This document shows positions 51,388 to 59,934 of a stretch of DNA of 62,165 nucleotides, piece after piece. The DNA lies in contig DS990592.1 in assembly GCA_000155695.1 (NCBI GenBank), positions 5,337,097 through 5,399,261 on the forward strand. Direction: 5' to 3'. The stretch comes from Verrucomicrobiia bacterium DG1235. GTDB taxonomy: Bacteria; Verrucomicrobiota; Verrucomicrobiia; Opitutales; Opitutaceae. Each line of letters opens with the position of its first letter. The first letter of the stretch is position 1. Below the pieces are notes generated by a model, which ran no database searches, was not told the DNA's origin, and saw nothing but the letters and a program-made list of their open reading frames with translations. Both the position numbers and the translations under genes were made by a program.

Positions 51388-52074
51388 GTGCGTTTCAATG
51401 CATCTTTCCGGCGAGTGGCGGTGCGCAAATATGATCTGGGTATTCCAGTAGGCTCGCTAAGCTTTTTTGAGGAAGCGTTTGACGAGGCTTTCTCGAATCT
51501 CCTTATAAGCGAGCTGTTTATGTTTGGCGGGAAATTAACCGGGCTGTACTTTTTGGTAGCGGCGATTTGGGCGAGCTTTCTTTTTGGCGCGGTGACGGGC
51601 TACGATTTGCTGCGTTTTGGAATTCTGCCGAGGGACTGGGATCAGGTCGAGGGGGTTTTGCTGTGGCCGTTTTTGCATGCGAACCTGACGCATTTGACGA
51701 GCAATACAGTGACTTTGGTCGTATTCGGAGCGATCATCTCCTTGCGCGGATCGTCGCGGGAGTTTCTGACGTTGAGCTTTTTCATTACGCTCTACGCGGG
51801 GCTTGGCGTTTGGCTGATGGGACGCGACGCCTTGCACGTGGGAGCGAGCGGGCTGGTGTTCGGATATTTTGGATACATCATGACACGCGGGATTTATGAT
51901 GGAAGGATTAGCTCGATTGTCATTTCTACGGCGGTGATGATATTCTTTGGCGGAATGATATGGGGAATCATGCCGACCGATGAGCGCGTTTCCTGGGAAG
52001 GGCACTTGTTCGGATTTCTCGCCGGTGTGGTGCTTGCGGTGCGGTACAAGCCCAGGAGACGAAGGCGATCCTAG
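51388..52074 (+). CDS. Rhomboid-family intramembrane serine protease
   Basis: 228 residues from GTG 51388; ATG 51520 (before 'FGGKLTGLYFLV') is a plausible shorter start. Six membrane helices. Ser154 in 'HVGASGLVFGYFGY' and His206 in 'SWEGHLFGFLAG' form the dyad, and 'PFLHANLTHLTSNTVTLVVFG' is the L1 loop/helix-2 signature. It cleaves membrane-anchored substrates in the bilayer. The target is unknown; a basic tail 'KPRRRRRS' ends the protein. Confidence 0.9.
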   Translation: MRFNASFRRVAVRKYDLGIPVGSLSFFEEAFDEAFSNLLISELFMFGGKLTGLYFLVAAIWASFLFGAVTGYDLLRFGILPRDWDQVEGVLLWPFLHANLTHLTSNTVTLVVFGAIISLRGSSREFLTLSFFITLYAGLGVWLMGRDALHVGASGLVFGYFGYIMTRGIYDGRISSIVISTAVMIFFGGMIWGIMPTDERVSWEGHLFGFLAGVVLAVRYKPRRRRRS

Positions 52075-52086
52075 CCGTCCGGAATT

Positions 52087-52356
52087 CTAGGCCTGGTAGG
52101 GGTAGAGGAAAACGAGGCAGAGGGTGAGGCAAAATAGGGCTGCAGAGGAGCTGCAGCCGGCGGTGTTGGGTCGAGCGGCGAAACGGTCGGGGAACTGCTT
52201 GTGGAGGTCGGCTTGGATAGCGTCGATGGCGTCTTTCGCTTCCTTCAGTCCCACGCCGGTGGCTTCGCGGTAGAGTTTGATGGCGGCAATGGCTCGGCCC
52301 TTTTCTAGGGCTTGGGCGATTTCGGACATCTTTTCGTCGGAGAGGTCTTGTGGCAT
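52087..52356 (-). CDS. bL12 C-terminal-domain-like protein with membrane tail
   Basis: 89 residues from ATG 52354-52356 (longer frame to 52479 only adds promoter-region translation). 'EIAQALEKGRAIAAIKLYREATGVGLKEAKDAIDAI' (read as 'AIAAIKLYREATG' and 'GLKEAKDAIDAI') is the fold of the ribosomal bL12 C-terminal domain that contacts translation factors. After a linker, residues 68-88 ('SSSAALFCLTLCLVFLYPY') form one membrane helix. No N-terminal dimer domain is present, so it is not a ribosomal stalk protein. Role unknown. Confidence 0.8.
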   Translation of the reverse strand: MPQDLSDEKMSEIAQALEKGRAIAAIKLYREATGVGLKEAKDAIDAIQADLHKQFPDRFAARPNTAGCSSSAALFCLTLCLVFLYPYQA

Positions 52357-52452
52357 GGCAGAGTGGGTTGGTTTTTCGCGGGCGAGACTAGCGTAACTCG
52401 CATGCCATGCAAAGCAGAGAAAGGGGGGGGGCGTGTACTTGATCTTGGACTC

Positions 52453-52515
52453 TGTGTTAAAAATAGTTGACATGTGCATGGTTTGGTATTCTTAAGGTTA
52501 AGAATAATTAACACA
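52453..52515 (+). promoter_or_regulatory. Promoter region with palindromes before the XRE operon
   Basis: TTGACA at 52467-52472 is a likely -35 element. A perfect 18-bp palindrome ATTCTTAA-GG-TTAAGAAT lies at 52488-52505, over the probable -10. An outer inverted pair TGTGTTAA (52453-52460) and TTAACACA (52508-52515) surrounds it. The arrangement suits repression by the XRE protein encoded 500 bp downstream. Confidence 0.65.
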
Positions 52516-52543
52516 TAGTCTGAAACTTCTAACACAAAACACC

Positions 52544-53011
52544 ATGAATATCTCATACCAAGAACGTAATCACTGGATCGCCATTCTCATTGGAGTCTGG
52601 GCCTTGGCTTATTATTTCCTAAAGGTTCTGTCGCTTGAAGGAGGGCTGAACGCGGATTTGGATTTCTTCCTGCCGTTTATCGTTAAGATCATCATTTACT
52701 CGTCGGTTGCGGGCGCGGTGCTGGCGATCGTGAACTGGGCTTTGAACAAGGAGAAGCACGTGGAGAAGGACGAGATGGATCGGATGATCGAGCTGAAGGG
52801 ATTTCGCAATGCTTACTGGGCGGTTTCGGGCTTGCTTTGGGTGGTCGTGATCTCGGCTTTGTTGAATGAGCGCTTTGAGCGGATGAATCCGGATGCGGTG
52901 CCTTTTGAAACGATCAATTTGCTGATCCACTCGGTCTTTCTGGTGGCCTGGCTGGGAACCTTGGTTGGGTCGATCACACATGTGATTCACTACCGGAGGG
53001 GAATAGCGTAA
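52544..53011 (+). CDS. Membrane protein paired with an XRE regulator
   Basis: 155 residues with four hydrophobic helices ('HWIAILIGVWALAYYFL', 'IVKIIIYSSVAGAVLAIVNW', 'AYWAVSGLLWVVVISALL', 'LLIHSVFLVAWLGTLVGSI') and a charged loop 'KEKHVEKDEMDRMIELKG' after the second. No named family, though this size and pairing are common for DUF2178/DUF3796-like proteins next to small HTH genes. The regulator gene starts on its last base. Confidence 0.7.
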   Translation: MNISYQERNHWIAILIGVWALAYYFLKVLSLEGGLNADLDFFLPFIVKIIIYSSVAGAVLAIVNWALNKEKHVEKDEMDRMIELKGFRNAYWAVSGLLWVVVISALLNERFERMNPDAVPFETINLLIHSVFLVAWLGTLVGSITHVIHYRRGIA

Positions 53012-53235
53012 TGGCAAAGAAACTACCGATTAAGAACACGATTCGTCGATTGCGTTTCGATGCGGACGAGATGACGCAGCAAGCGCTCGCTGAGAAGATC
53101 GGCGTGACGCGCCAGACGGTGCTGGCGATCGAGGCGGCGCGTTATTCTCCGACTTTGGAGTTGGCTTTTAAGATAGCCGAAGTTTTTGGCAAGGAGCTCG
53201 GCGAGGTGTTTCAGTACGTGCCGGAGGAAAAATAA
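53011..53235 (+). CDS. XRE-family HTH regulator (YgzD-like)
   Basis: 74 residues. 'IRRLRFDADEMTQQALAEKI', 'GVTRQTVLAIEAARYSPTLELAFKIAEVFG' and 'VFQYVPEE' are the short HTH regulators of the YgzD/YozG kind, with the recognition helix at about 30-42. Start codon overlaps the previous stop (TAATG). Likely autoregulates through the palindrome at 52488. Confidence 0.9.
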   Translation: MAKKLPIKNTIRRLRFDADEMTQQALAEKIGVTRQTVLAIEAARYSPTLELAFKIAEVFGKELGEVFQYVPEEK

Positions 53236-53265
53236 ACCTGGGCTCGAATCGTCCGAGCCCAGGTT
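53235..53265. terminator. Bidirectional terminator
   Basis: Perfect 12-bp stem AACCTGGGCTCG/CGAGCCCAGGTT, 7-base loop, with A run before and T run after. It separates the XRE operon from the convergent methyltransferase gene, and its first base is the last base of the XRE stop. Confidence 0.9.
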
Positions 53266-53329
53266 TTCGAAGCGCGTTCCCAAAAAGGAGCGAGTTTTGT
53301 CTTGTTCGACTGACCAAGCGAAAACGGCT

Positions 53330-54331
53330 CTAGCTCAAGCTGGGAGCCGAACGTTTGTTGAAGGCTTCAATCATCTCTTGGATGTGGTGGGAGTCGGTTC
53401 CGCAGCATCCACCAAACACTGAAAGGTCGAAGTCTATGGTGAGTTTTGCCATTTGTTCTCCAAGGTCAGAGGGATCGCCTCGGTCGATCTCTGTAGAGTT
53501 GTCCAGTTCTTCGTGGCTTTTGCAGGAGGCGTTGGCGCGGAGGCCACGAAAACGAGGAAGCCAGTCGGCGTTGGTTTCTTTGGCTTCGGCTAGGGTGGTT
53601 TCTAGGTGTTCGGGATGGGCGCAGTTGACCAGGTAGAAGCTTGGAGCTGATGAGGTGGCGTCGTCCACTTGCTTGATGAAATCACCGAGCGAGCTGCCGT
53701 CTGGAAGTCGACCGTTGGTCTCGACGGTGGGCGAAATGATAACGGGGAGTCCGGCTTCTTGGGCGGCGAGCGCGATGCCGATGGCTTCGTTGAGGTTGGT
53801 GATGGTAAGGGCGACCACCATTTCGGCGCCGGTGGCGGCGATGGATTTTATTTGTGTAAGGTGGTAGCTTTTCGCGTCTTCGATGCTGATTTCCGATTCG
53901 GGCACGGAGTAGCCGTCTCCGCGGGGACCGATCTCTGAGGCGAGTATGACGGGGCATTGCGTTGTGTCGTAGCTGTTCTCTGTTCGCCATTTCGAAACCA
54001 TGCGAGAGACGCGGTCGATGCCGAGTTGGTTGAAGCGATCGAGCTCTGCGGGCGCGTATCCGAGATTCGCGATATGGTCGGGGGCGGCTCGCCAGCAGAA
54101 CGAGTCTGTGATGATGCCGAGACCCGCTTTGGCGGCGGCGTCCAGTATCGGGACGAGCAAGGTTTTTTCGAAGTCGTTCCAGACGTCTTCGTTGTCGAGT
54201 ATTTCGAAGGCGCAAAAATCGCGTAGCGGGTAGTCCCGTTGAAATAGCAGGAAGGTTTCACTACCGGCGAAGGTAACGAAGCGTTGGCCGGAATTCAGGA
54301 GGTGGGTGATGTGGGATTGCGTGTTTGTCAT
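53330..54331 (-). CDS. Homocysteine S-methyltransferase family protein
   Basis: 333 residues. Zinc ligands are the Cys in 'YLVNCAHPEHL' and the pair in 'FGGCCGTDSHH'; the TIM barrel has 'FAGSETFLLFQ' at the start and 'LASEIGPRGDGY' midway. Such enzymes move methyl from S-methylmethionine or betaine-type donors to homocysteine. It is related to MmuM rather than to full MetH. Monocistronic, ending at the shared terminator. Confidence 0.9.
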   Translation of the reverse strand: MTNTQSHITHLLNSGQRFVTFAGSETFLLFQRDYPLRDFCAFEILDNEDVWNDFEKTLLVPILDAAAKAGLGIITDSFCWRAAPDHIANLGYAPAELDRFNQLGIDRVSRMVSKWRTENSYDTTQCPVILASEIGPRGDGYSVPESEISIEDAKSYHLTQIKSIAATGAEMVVALTITNLNEAIGIALAAQEAGLPVIISPTVETNGRLPDGSSLGDFIKQVDDATSSAPSFYLVNCAHPEHLETTLAEAKETNADWLPRFRGLRANASCKSHEELDNSTEIDRGDPSDLGEQMAKLTIDFDLSVFGGCCGTDSHHIQEMIEAFNKRSAPSLS

Positions 54332-54756
54332 GGATTTGAGTTGGATTGGATTTTTCGGTCAAGAAAGCCAAGGTCGCGCACTATTTCCAGTAGGACTGGC
54401 AGGCGTTGTTACTCCACGATAGGGAGTGGCGCTGAGCTATAGTAGAGTCGCCTATAGCTGTTTAGTGATGGATCGTTTCCGCAGTGTTCAGCGGCGCGTT
54501 TATATACAAGAGAAAGCCGGCACAATTCGCGAAATTAGATAGCGGTGTCGGCTGTGTTGGATTAGATTTGGTATTATTCTCTTAAACGAGTGATAATCTC
54601 AAGAGTAGAATGGGCCTCCTGCTGTGGCTCTTGTCCTCTGGCGAGGTCGCGGCAAGAGTGAGCTGAAAGAATAGGAGGGCGTGAGCGGGCGATTGACGCA
54701 CTAGGACGGCAAACCTTGCAGCGAGTTTGGAGAGTCGCCATAAGCCTTGGTTTTTT
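54332..54756. other. Intergenic region, nothing clear
   Basis: About 420 bases between divergent genes (methyltransferase and uridine kinase). A short AT-richer part (54440-54600) could hold the promoters. No riboswitch-like or tRNA structure was noticed. Confidence 0.4.
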
Positions 54757-55437
54757 ATGAAGGCAAAGCTCATCGAGGAAATTGTGGAGGCGATCGCATC
54801 GTTGGATTTGAAGCATCCGGTACGGGTGGGCATCGACGGGGCAAGCGCCTCGGGTAAGACGCGATTTGCAGATAGCTTGGTAGCTCCGCTGGAGGCGATG
54901 GGGCGGCATGTTATTCGCGCGTCGATCGATGGGTTTCACCATCCGCCGGAGGTGCGGTATCGGCAAGGTACAGATTCGGTGAGCGGGTACGTGGAGGACT
55001 CTTTCAATAAGGAGGCGGTGATTGAGAAGGTGCTTGCTCCGCTCGGTCCGTCAGGGAATGGTGAATACAAGGCGTCGCTTTACGATTTCGTCACGGATAG
55101 CGAAACGGAGGCTGCGTTCGAGCAGGCGCATCCGGATTCGATTCTGATCTTCGAGGGAGTGATGCTGTTTTGCGATCAGCTCGGGGATTTCTTCGACTAC
55201 CGGATTTTTGTGGACGTGGACGAGGAGACGATTCTGGAGCGGGCACTGGTGCGAGACGTTGAGCGTCTTGGAGGAGTGAATACGCTGAAGCGGAAGTACC
55301 ACGGACGCTATTTGCCTGGTCAGAGGAAGCATTTAGAGCTGCACGATCCGAAGGAACGGGCGCATCTAGTAGTCGACAACAATGACTATGAAGCGCCAGT
55401 GGTGGTACAGCGGAATCGTCCGATTGTGCAGCCGTGA
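54757..55437 (+). CDS. Uridine kinase-like P-loop kinase
   Basis: 226 residues from ATG 54757. P-loop 'GASASGKT' at 28-35, 'ASIDGFHHPPEVRYRQG' (substrate-binding Asp-Gly-Phe-His), 'ILIFEGVMLF' and 'VRDVERLGG' belong to the uridine kinase/phosphoribulokinase group. It would phosphorylate uridine/cytidine or a similar small substrate. The closest kin are often annotated uridine kinase, but true Udk is more conserved, so substrate is tentative. Confidence 0.82.
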   Translation: MKAKLIEEIVEAIASLDLKHPVRVGIDGASASGKTRFADSLVAPLEAMGRHVIRASIDGFHHPPEVRYRQGTDSVSGYVEDSFNKEAVIEKVLAPLGPSGNGEYKASLYDFVTDSETEAAFEQAHPDSILIFEGVMLFCDQLGDFFDYRIFVDVDEETILERALVRDVERLGGVNTLKRKYHGRYLPGQRKHLELHDPKERAHLVVDNNDYEAPVVVQRNRPIVQP

Positions 55438-55444
55438 GGCTTTT

Positions 55445-55487
55445 GCGAAGAGGGTCGTGAATATATTCGGCCCTCTTCGCTTTTTTT
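55445..55487 (+). terminator. Rho-independent terminator of the uridine kinase gene
   Basis: 10-bp stem GCGAAGAGGG/CCCTCTTCGC (55445-55454, 55471-55480) followed by seven T. It starts 7 bp after the gene's stop. Confidence 0.93.
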
Positions 55488-55559
55488 GGCTAGGCACATT
55501 GGGCTAGCCTGGAGCTCGCGTTTTCGAGCGCTTTGGCAAGCGGGTGGTTACAGGGCAGT

Positions 55560-58307
55560 CTAAGGCGCCCAAGCGTGGTTTTCTATTTCTCCGTCTCTTA
55601 CGAGGAAAACTTGGTCTAGGCTGTAGGAGCCGAGAAGGCCTGATAGTTCCTCGAAACTAAAGCTGAGTGTTGTGCTTTCTCCACCGAAGAAGCTGGAAGG
55701 GGTATCGAAGCTTATGAAATAAGCCTGCCAATCGGTGGACACGTCGATGGAGTGTTCGTCGATTCCGAAACTGTAGGGGCCGTAGGGAATGCCTACGAAC
55801 GAGCCGGCCGGAGCTGTGACATCTAGAATCATTTCGTCGTTCTTGGCTCGGTTTGAGCGAGCGAAGAAGGAGAGGTGGTACTGCGTTTCGTGTTCAAGAA
55901 CGACTCGCGATTGCCAGAAGCTGGCTTTCTTGGGAACTATGGGGAAGTGGATTCTGCCGCAGCTGAGTCCTTCGACAGGGTCCAAGGCGGCGGCGTAGGC
56001 TCTAAGGGCTTCACTTTTCCATGGGAACATTCCTCCTTCGAAGCCGCCGTTTTGGACGAGATTGACGCCATCGATGGGGGAATCTGGAGTCGCGACTTGA
56101 TGGACTGTGGATGCTTGGGAGATACGTCCAAATGGATCCGTGGCCACGACGGTGTATTCATAGAGTTGGCTTAGGTCTAGGCCGTGATCGATATATTTTT
56201 TGGACACCGTCCTGCCGATTTCGGTTTCGTCGCGGTAAACGATGTATTCTACTCCGCCTGGATTGTTTGCTGGTGCCTTCCAGGTGAGGCAGACGAGTGA
56301 CTCGCTTCCCATGCTGGAGCTAAGAGAGGTCGGTGGGTCGAGAGGTTCGTCTTCGGGAACGATTACAGGTTCCAAAATGATGTCATCGAACTCATAGCAT
56401 TGCCAGGGTCGTGGGTCTTGGCCTACTCGGATGAGAAGGTGGCTATTCCAGGTCACTGGGCTATTCTCCGGTTTGCTGAAGAGGTAGTCGTAGTACTGCC
56501 ACTCGGTAGTGAGTTCAACTGGCATTTCTGGTAGTCCTTCGTGTACCAGTACGCGGATGTCGTCGCCTAAGCTCGAGCGAGCGTGGAAGGAAAGTCGGTA
56601 GTAGACGCCTAGATACAGGTCGAAGCTATTTTGGTAGAGCAAGGTCTCGCTGCCGGTGCCGCGGAGGCAGATGGAAGCCGACTTGTCTCCGATGTATCCC
56701 GGCTCAACAATCTTGTCCTTAGCAAGGCCCCAGTAGATACCGCCTTCTTCGAAGCCACCGTTCATGAGTCGGTTGCCCGGTGGCAGAGTGAAGACGCTAA
56801 CTTCGGCGGGATCTATTAATTCTAAGCCCGCACGATTCACTGTTCGTACTTCATAATCGTAATATGATCCAGCTAATACAGTCTTATCTTCGAAAGAGTT
56901 TGTTGTGGTGACACCTATATACTCTCCGTTTCGGTGGATAAAATAGGCAAGTGTTAATATGGGCCCATATGAATTTGTTTGTCCAGGGTCCCAACTGAGT
57001 CTGACTTCGGTATTGGAGAGCAAGCTTGCCTTAAGGTTCCTTGGGGGGAATTCAGGGTGTGCCATTGAAACGTAATCGCCACGAACGATTTCTGTAAGCA
57101 TAATTTCATCCAAGTAGAAACGGCGATCATTGTCTATGTCACTATTTACCATTCTGAAGAGAAGTTTTCCGTCTTCTACAGGTAGATCGAATCCCTGTGT
57201 AGTAAACCGCAGCAAGTACACATCCCAATATGGTTTTAAATCGAAGCGAGTCTGGCTTAGCGTTATTCCGTAGTTATTAGATGGAGAGGAATCACTTGCT
57301 AGGGATACATTCAAGTCTCTTCCTTTTTCAGAGTATGCGGCAAATGACAGAAAGTATTCTGTATCAGGCTTCAGCTCTATGTCGTTTTGGGATAGCTGCG
57401 TATTCGAATCGTCATCGTTCATAGTGATTATGAGGCTGTTTGGCGATAGGTGCCCAAGGTAGTCTACGAAGGCTGTTCCAGACCCATCGGTAGTGAAAAC
57501 CCAAGGGTTTAGTCCACTTTCGAAACTTCCGTTTTCAAGGGAAGATCCAAAGCCAGGGAAAGAGTATGTTCTCGCGTATGTGACGGCCCTATAGGACATT
57601 GCGATCATATCGTGGTCATTTAGCAGCGTTTTGTGATCGTCATTCAAGGCAGTGTCCGGGTAGTAGAGAAAGCCTTCGGACATGAGATCGTTGGTATTGC
57701 CTGGAGGTTGCGGCGGCAAGCCAAGCGCGATGCCAAGGAACCATGCGAGTTCGCCTTTCCAGCGTAACTGATCGGGGAGCCACCAAGGAAATAGGCTCGT
57801 CGGTCCAGTTCCAGTATCGCCCTCACCGGAGAGTCCCTTAAGGAATTCGGCGGGTACGACGACAATGCTTTCCATGGCTCCCCAATCTTGATTGGGCGCC
57901 GCGTCTACATCCACAAAAACAACCCATATGTCGTTTGGGTCAGGACTTTGGGATTGGAGAAATGAATGAGCTCCCAATAGTGTTATAAACATGAACTGAC
58001 CGGAGTTCGTTTCACTATTGAATAAGGATGATTTGTGAGAATGCTGGTACCAGCTGACATTGGTCCACGGATGGCCCTCTTCGGCGACGTTGAAGCTGGC
58101 TCCGTCTAGTTGTGATGCGAACCACAGCTGTAGATCGACAATGGTCGAGGTTAACACTCTCTCGTAGTGTTCTTTACGTGGGACATCGGCAGGAGAGATG
58201 TATATGAAGTGAACGTTTTTATCATTAAGTTGCAGCGACGCGTTTGATGCCGCTGGTAAGATTAGAAATGTGAATAAGGTAAGAAGGGTTTTGTATATAA
58301 ATTTCAT
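55560..58307 (-). CDS. Large secreted multidomain protein, degenerate peptidase-like N-part
   Basis: 915 residues. Signal peptide ('LLTLFTFLILPAASNA'), an N-terminal alpha/beta domain (about 30-230) and then alternating modules. These are CBM4/9-like jelly rolls starting 'ENGSFESGLNPW', 'NGGFEEGGIYW' and 'NGGFEGGMFPW', and two fibronectin III domains ('PPRNLKASLLSNTEVRLSWDP', read as 'LKASLLSNTEVRLSW', and 'TSLSSSMGSESLVCLTWKAP'). The N-part holds 'GELAWFLGIALGLP' (185-198), where a zincin would show HExxHxxG, and 'NDLMSEG' where a Met-turn may lie. Both histidines are missing, so catalysis by zinc is unlikely. Probably a surface or matrix binding protein. Its base composition is less G-skewed than its neighbours. 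Confidence 0.7.
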   Translation of the reverse strand: MKFIYKTLLTLFTFLILPAASNASLQLNDKNVHFIYISPADVPRKEHYERVLTSTIVDLQLWFASQLDGASFNVAEEGHPWTNVSWYQHSHKSSLFNSETNSGQFMFITLLGAHSFLQSQSPDPNDIWVVFVDVDAAPNQDWGAMESIVVVPAEFLKGLSGEGDTGTGPTSLFPWWLPDQLRWKGELAWFLGIALGLPPQPPGNTNDLMSEGFLYYPDTALNDDHKTLLNDHDMIAMSYRAVTYARTYSFPGFGSSLENGSFESGLNPWVFTTDGSGTAFVDYLGHLSPNSLIITMNDDDSNTQLSQNDIELKPDTEYFLSFAAYSEKGRDLNVSLASDSSPSNNYGITLSQTRFDLKPYWDVYLLRFTTQGFDLPVEDGKLLFRMVNSDIDNDRRFYLDEIMLTEIVRGDYVSMAHPEFPPRNLKASLLSNTEVRLSWDPGQTNSYGPILTLAYFIHRNGEYIGVTTTNSFEDKTVLAGSYYDYEVRTVNRAGLELIDPAEVSVFTLPPGNRLMNGGFEEGGIYWGLAKDKIVEPGYIGDKSASICLRGTGSETLLYQNSFDLYLGVYYRLSFHARSSLGDDIRVLVHEGLPEMPVELTTEWQYYDYLFSKPENSPVTWNSHLLIRVGQDPRPWQCYEFDDIILEPVIVPEDEPLDPPTSLSSSMGSESLVCLTWKAPANNPGGVEYIVYRDETEIGRTVSKKYIDHGLDLSQLYEYTVVATDPFGRISQASTVHQVATPDSPIDGVNLVQNGGFEGGMFPWKSEALRAYAAALDPVEGLSCGRIHFPIVPKKASFWQSRVVLEHETQYHLSFFARSNRAKNDEMILDVTAPAGSFVGIPYGPYSFGIDEHSIDVSTDWQAYFISFDTPSSFFGGESTTLSFSFEELSGLLGSYSLDQVFLVRDGEIENHAWAP

Positions 58308-58735
58308 GGGATTTCTTTGTGCCTCCGAAATTGTTTGATATTAGTCTAAGAATATTCGCTGAGACAGACTTAAAGTGACAATGAAATCTATTAGAAACCT
58401 TTCTGATATTTTTATTAGGTTAAATTTAAGTTGCTGGAAATATAGAGAAAAATTTGTTGATAGATGAGGGGGTTCTTTATGGGGTTTTAGTTGAAAATAT
58501 AGGAGTATATAGTGAGTTTAATTTGTATTTAGATTTTGTATAAGAATTACTATTTTAAGTATTAGTATTTTCTGATAGTTTTTTGTAATACTTTAACTAT
58601 CTTTAATAGAATATTCAAATGCCAGAATACTGTATATTCGCTTGGGATCTGAAAAATTGTTTTTGCTGATTGTATGATTCGTGGGTTTTGTAAAAAACGC
58701 TGGTCTTGGTGCTTCGTACTGGTAATGGTGTGGGA
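58308..58735. other. AT-rich intergenic island
   Basis: About 430 bases between divergent genes; 58380-58640 is strikingly AT-rich with poly-T/A runs, unlike the rest of the window. It should contain the promoter of the secreted protein gene and may mark a transfer boundary. No gene seen. Confidence 0.55.
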
Positions 58736-59428
58736 ATGAGTCGAGTGATGTGCTATAAGTGTAACAGACCGCAGCAGTTGTGCTGGTGTGGGAAGGTAGT
58801 GCCGATGGCAACGCGGACGAAGTTTGTGATTCTTATGCATCCGTATGAGCATCGTCAGATTAAACTGAATACAGGCCGGTTAACTCATTTTTGCTTGGCG
58901 GATAGCGAATTGTACGTGGGGGAGCGTTTCGACGAGCATGTGGCGGTCCAGGCTTTGATCGCCGATCCGCAGAACTATCCGGTGCTGCTATATCCGGGGG
59001 AAGGGGCGTGGGATCTTTCGAAGGGGGAGCTGCGGGCGGGAGATTTTGAGGGGCGCCGGCTGGTTGTTTTTTTGCTGGATGGGACTTGGCGGCAGGTGCG
59101 GCCGATGCTGCGGTTTAGCGAATCTTTGCAGCGGCTGCCGAGGGTGATGTTTTCGGGTGCGGCTCCGAGTCGCTATGTGATTAAACGTCAGCCGGAGGCG
59201 GGGTGTTTGTCGACGCTGGAGGCGACTCATGAATTGTTGTTGGCTTTGGAGCGGAGCGGGCTGGACGAGTATACGATACCGGAGCAAATGCTGGAGATTT
59301 TTATGGAAATGCAGGCGTTCCAGGTTCGGTGCGAAGAGGAGAATCGGCGGCCGGATTTTGTGCCGCGGAAGGATCAGGAGAAGGTGGCAGGGAGGTTGAA
59401 TCCCTCGAAGCGGCGGAGGGTGTTTTGA
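58736..59428 (+). CDS. DTW-domain protein (tRNA aminocarboxypropyltransferase-like)
   Basis: 230 residues from ATG 58736 (GGGA just upstream). Cys6, Cys9, Cys16 and Cys18 in 'CYKCNRPQQLCWC' form the zinc site; Asp115-x-Thr117-Trp118 in 'LLDGTWRQ' is the DTW motif. Family members (TapT/YfiP and relatives) add the acp group of SAM to a uridine in tRNA. Complete and of normal length. Confidence 0.9.
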   Translation: MSRVMCYKCNRPQQLCWCGKVVPMATRTKFVILMHPYEHRQIKLNTGRLTHFCLADSELYVGERFDEHVAVQALIADPQNYPVLLYPGEGAWDLSKGELRAGDFEGRRLVVFLLDGTWRQVRPMLRFSESLQRLPRVMFSGAAPSRYVIKRQPEAGCLSTLEATHELLLALERSGLDEYTIPEQMLEIFMEMQAFQVRCEEENRRPDFVPRKDQEKVAGRLNPSKRRRVF

Positions 59429-59456
59429 AGGATGTGGGAGAGGGATAGTTGGGTTT

Positions 59457-59480
59457 TAACCGCGAATGAACGCGAATTTT
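59457..59480 (+). repeat. CGCGAATG repeat, two units
   Basis: AACCGCGAATGAACGCGAAT and T run, matching the first two units at 25491. Lies between convergent genes. Confidence 0.7.
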
Positions 59481-59560
59481 TGGGAGAGGGGTTTAGGGAA
59501 GCTCTGATGAGCTTTTTGTGTAGGGCAGTCTGATGACTGCAGGGATTGAGGGTTTTTTTG

Positions 59561-59593
59561 AAGGATGAGGGATGAAGGATGAGGGATGAAGAG
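59561..59593. repeat. (GGATGAA/GGATGAGG)n array
   Basis: About four units of AAGGATGAGGGATG type, related to the perfect array at 34422. It is downstream of two convergent genes, so not a leader here. Confidence 0.75.
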
Positions 59594-59604
59594 AGAGTAA
59601 TCTG

Positions 59605-59934
59605 TTATTTTGTAGCGAAGGCTTTGGCTTCGGTGAGGAGTTTGGTCCAGAGGGGGCGGCTGATGGTGGGGATGGATACCCATTCTTTGAATACGCGGCG
59701 GGCGGGGGCGAAGGGTCGGACGGTACCGTCGGCTATGAGGGTTTGGACGCGGTCGGCGGGGAGCTTGGCGATGAGGGCTCCGCTGCGGTGGTCGAGAGTG
59801 GCGAAGAAAGCACCGTCGGAGCGGAGGCATTTGAAGCCCATCATGGTGCCTTCCTTGACCTTGGGATCTGAATACAGGGTTTCGGCGATAGACCAGAAGA
59901 GGGCGGTGCCTTTGGTGATGGGGTCCGTTGGCAT
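59605..59934 (-). CDS. TfoX/YjbR-like protein
   Basis: 109 residues. 'GTMMGFKCLRSDGAFFATL', 'GALIAKLPADRVQTLIADG' and 'FKEWVSIP' match the TfoX N-terminal/MmcQ-YjbR-like fold, single domain. In Proteobacteria TfoX promotes competence, but stand-alone relatives like this are of unknown role. It has a CAGATG repeat in front of its start. Confidence 0.75.
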   Translation of the reverse strand: MPTDPITKGTALFWSIAETLYSDPKVKEGTMMGFKCLRSDGAFFATLDHRSGALIAKLPADRVQTLIADGTVRPFAPARRVFKEWVSIPTISRPLWTKLLTEAKAFATK

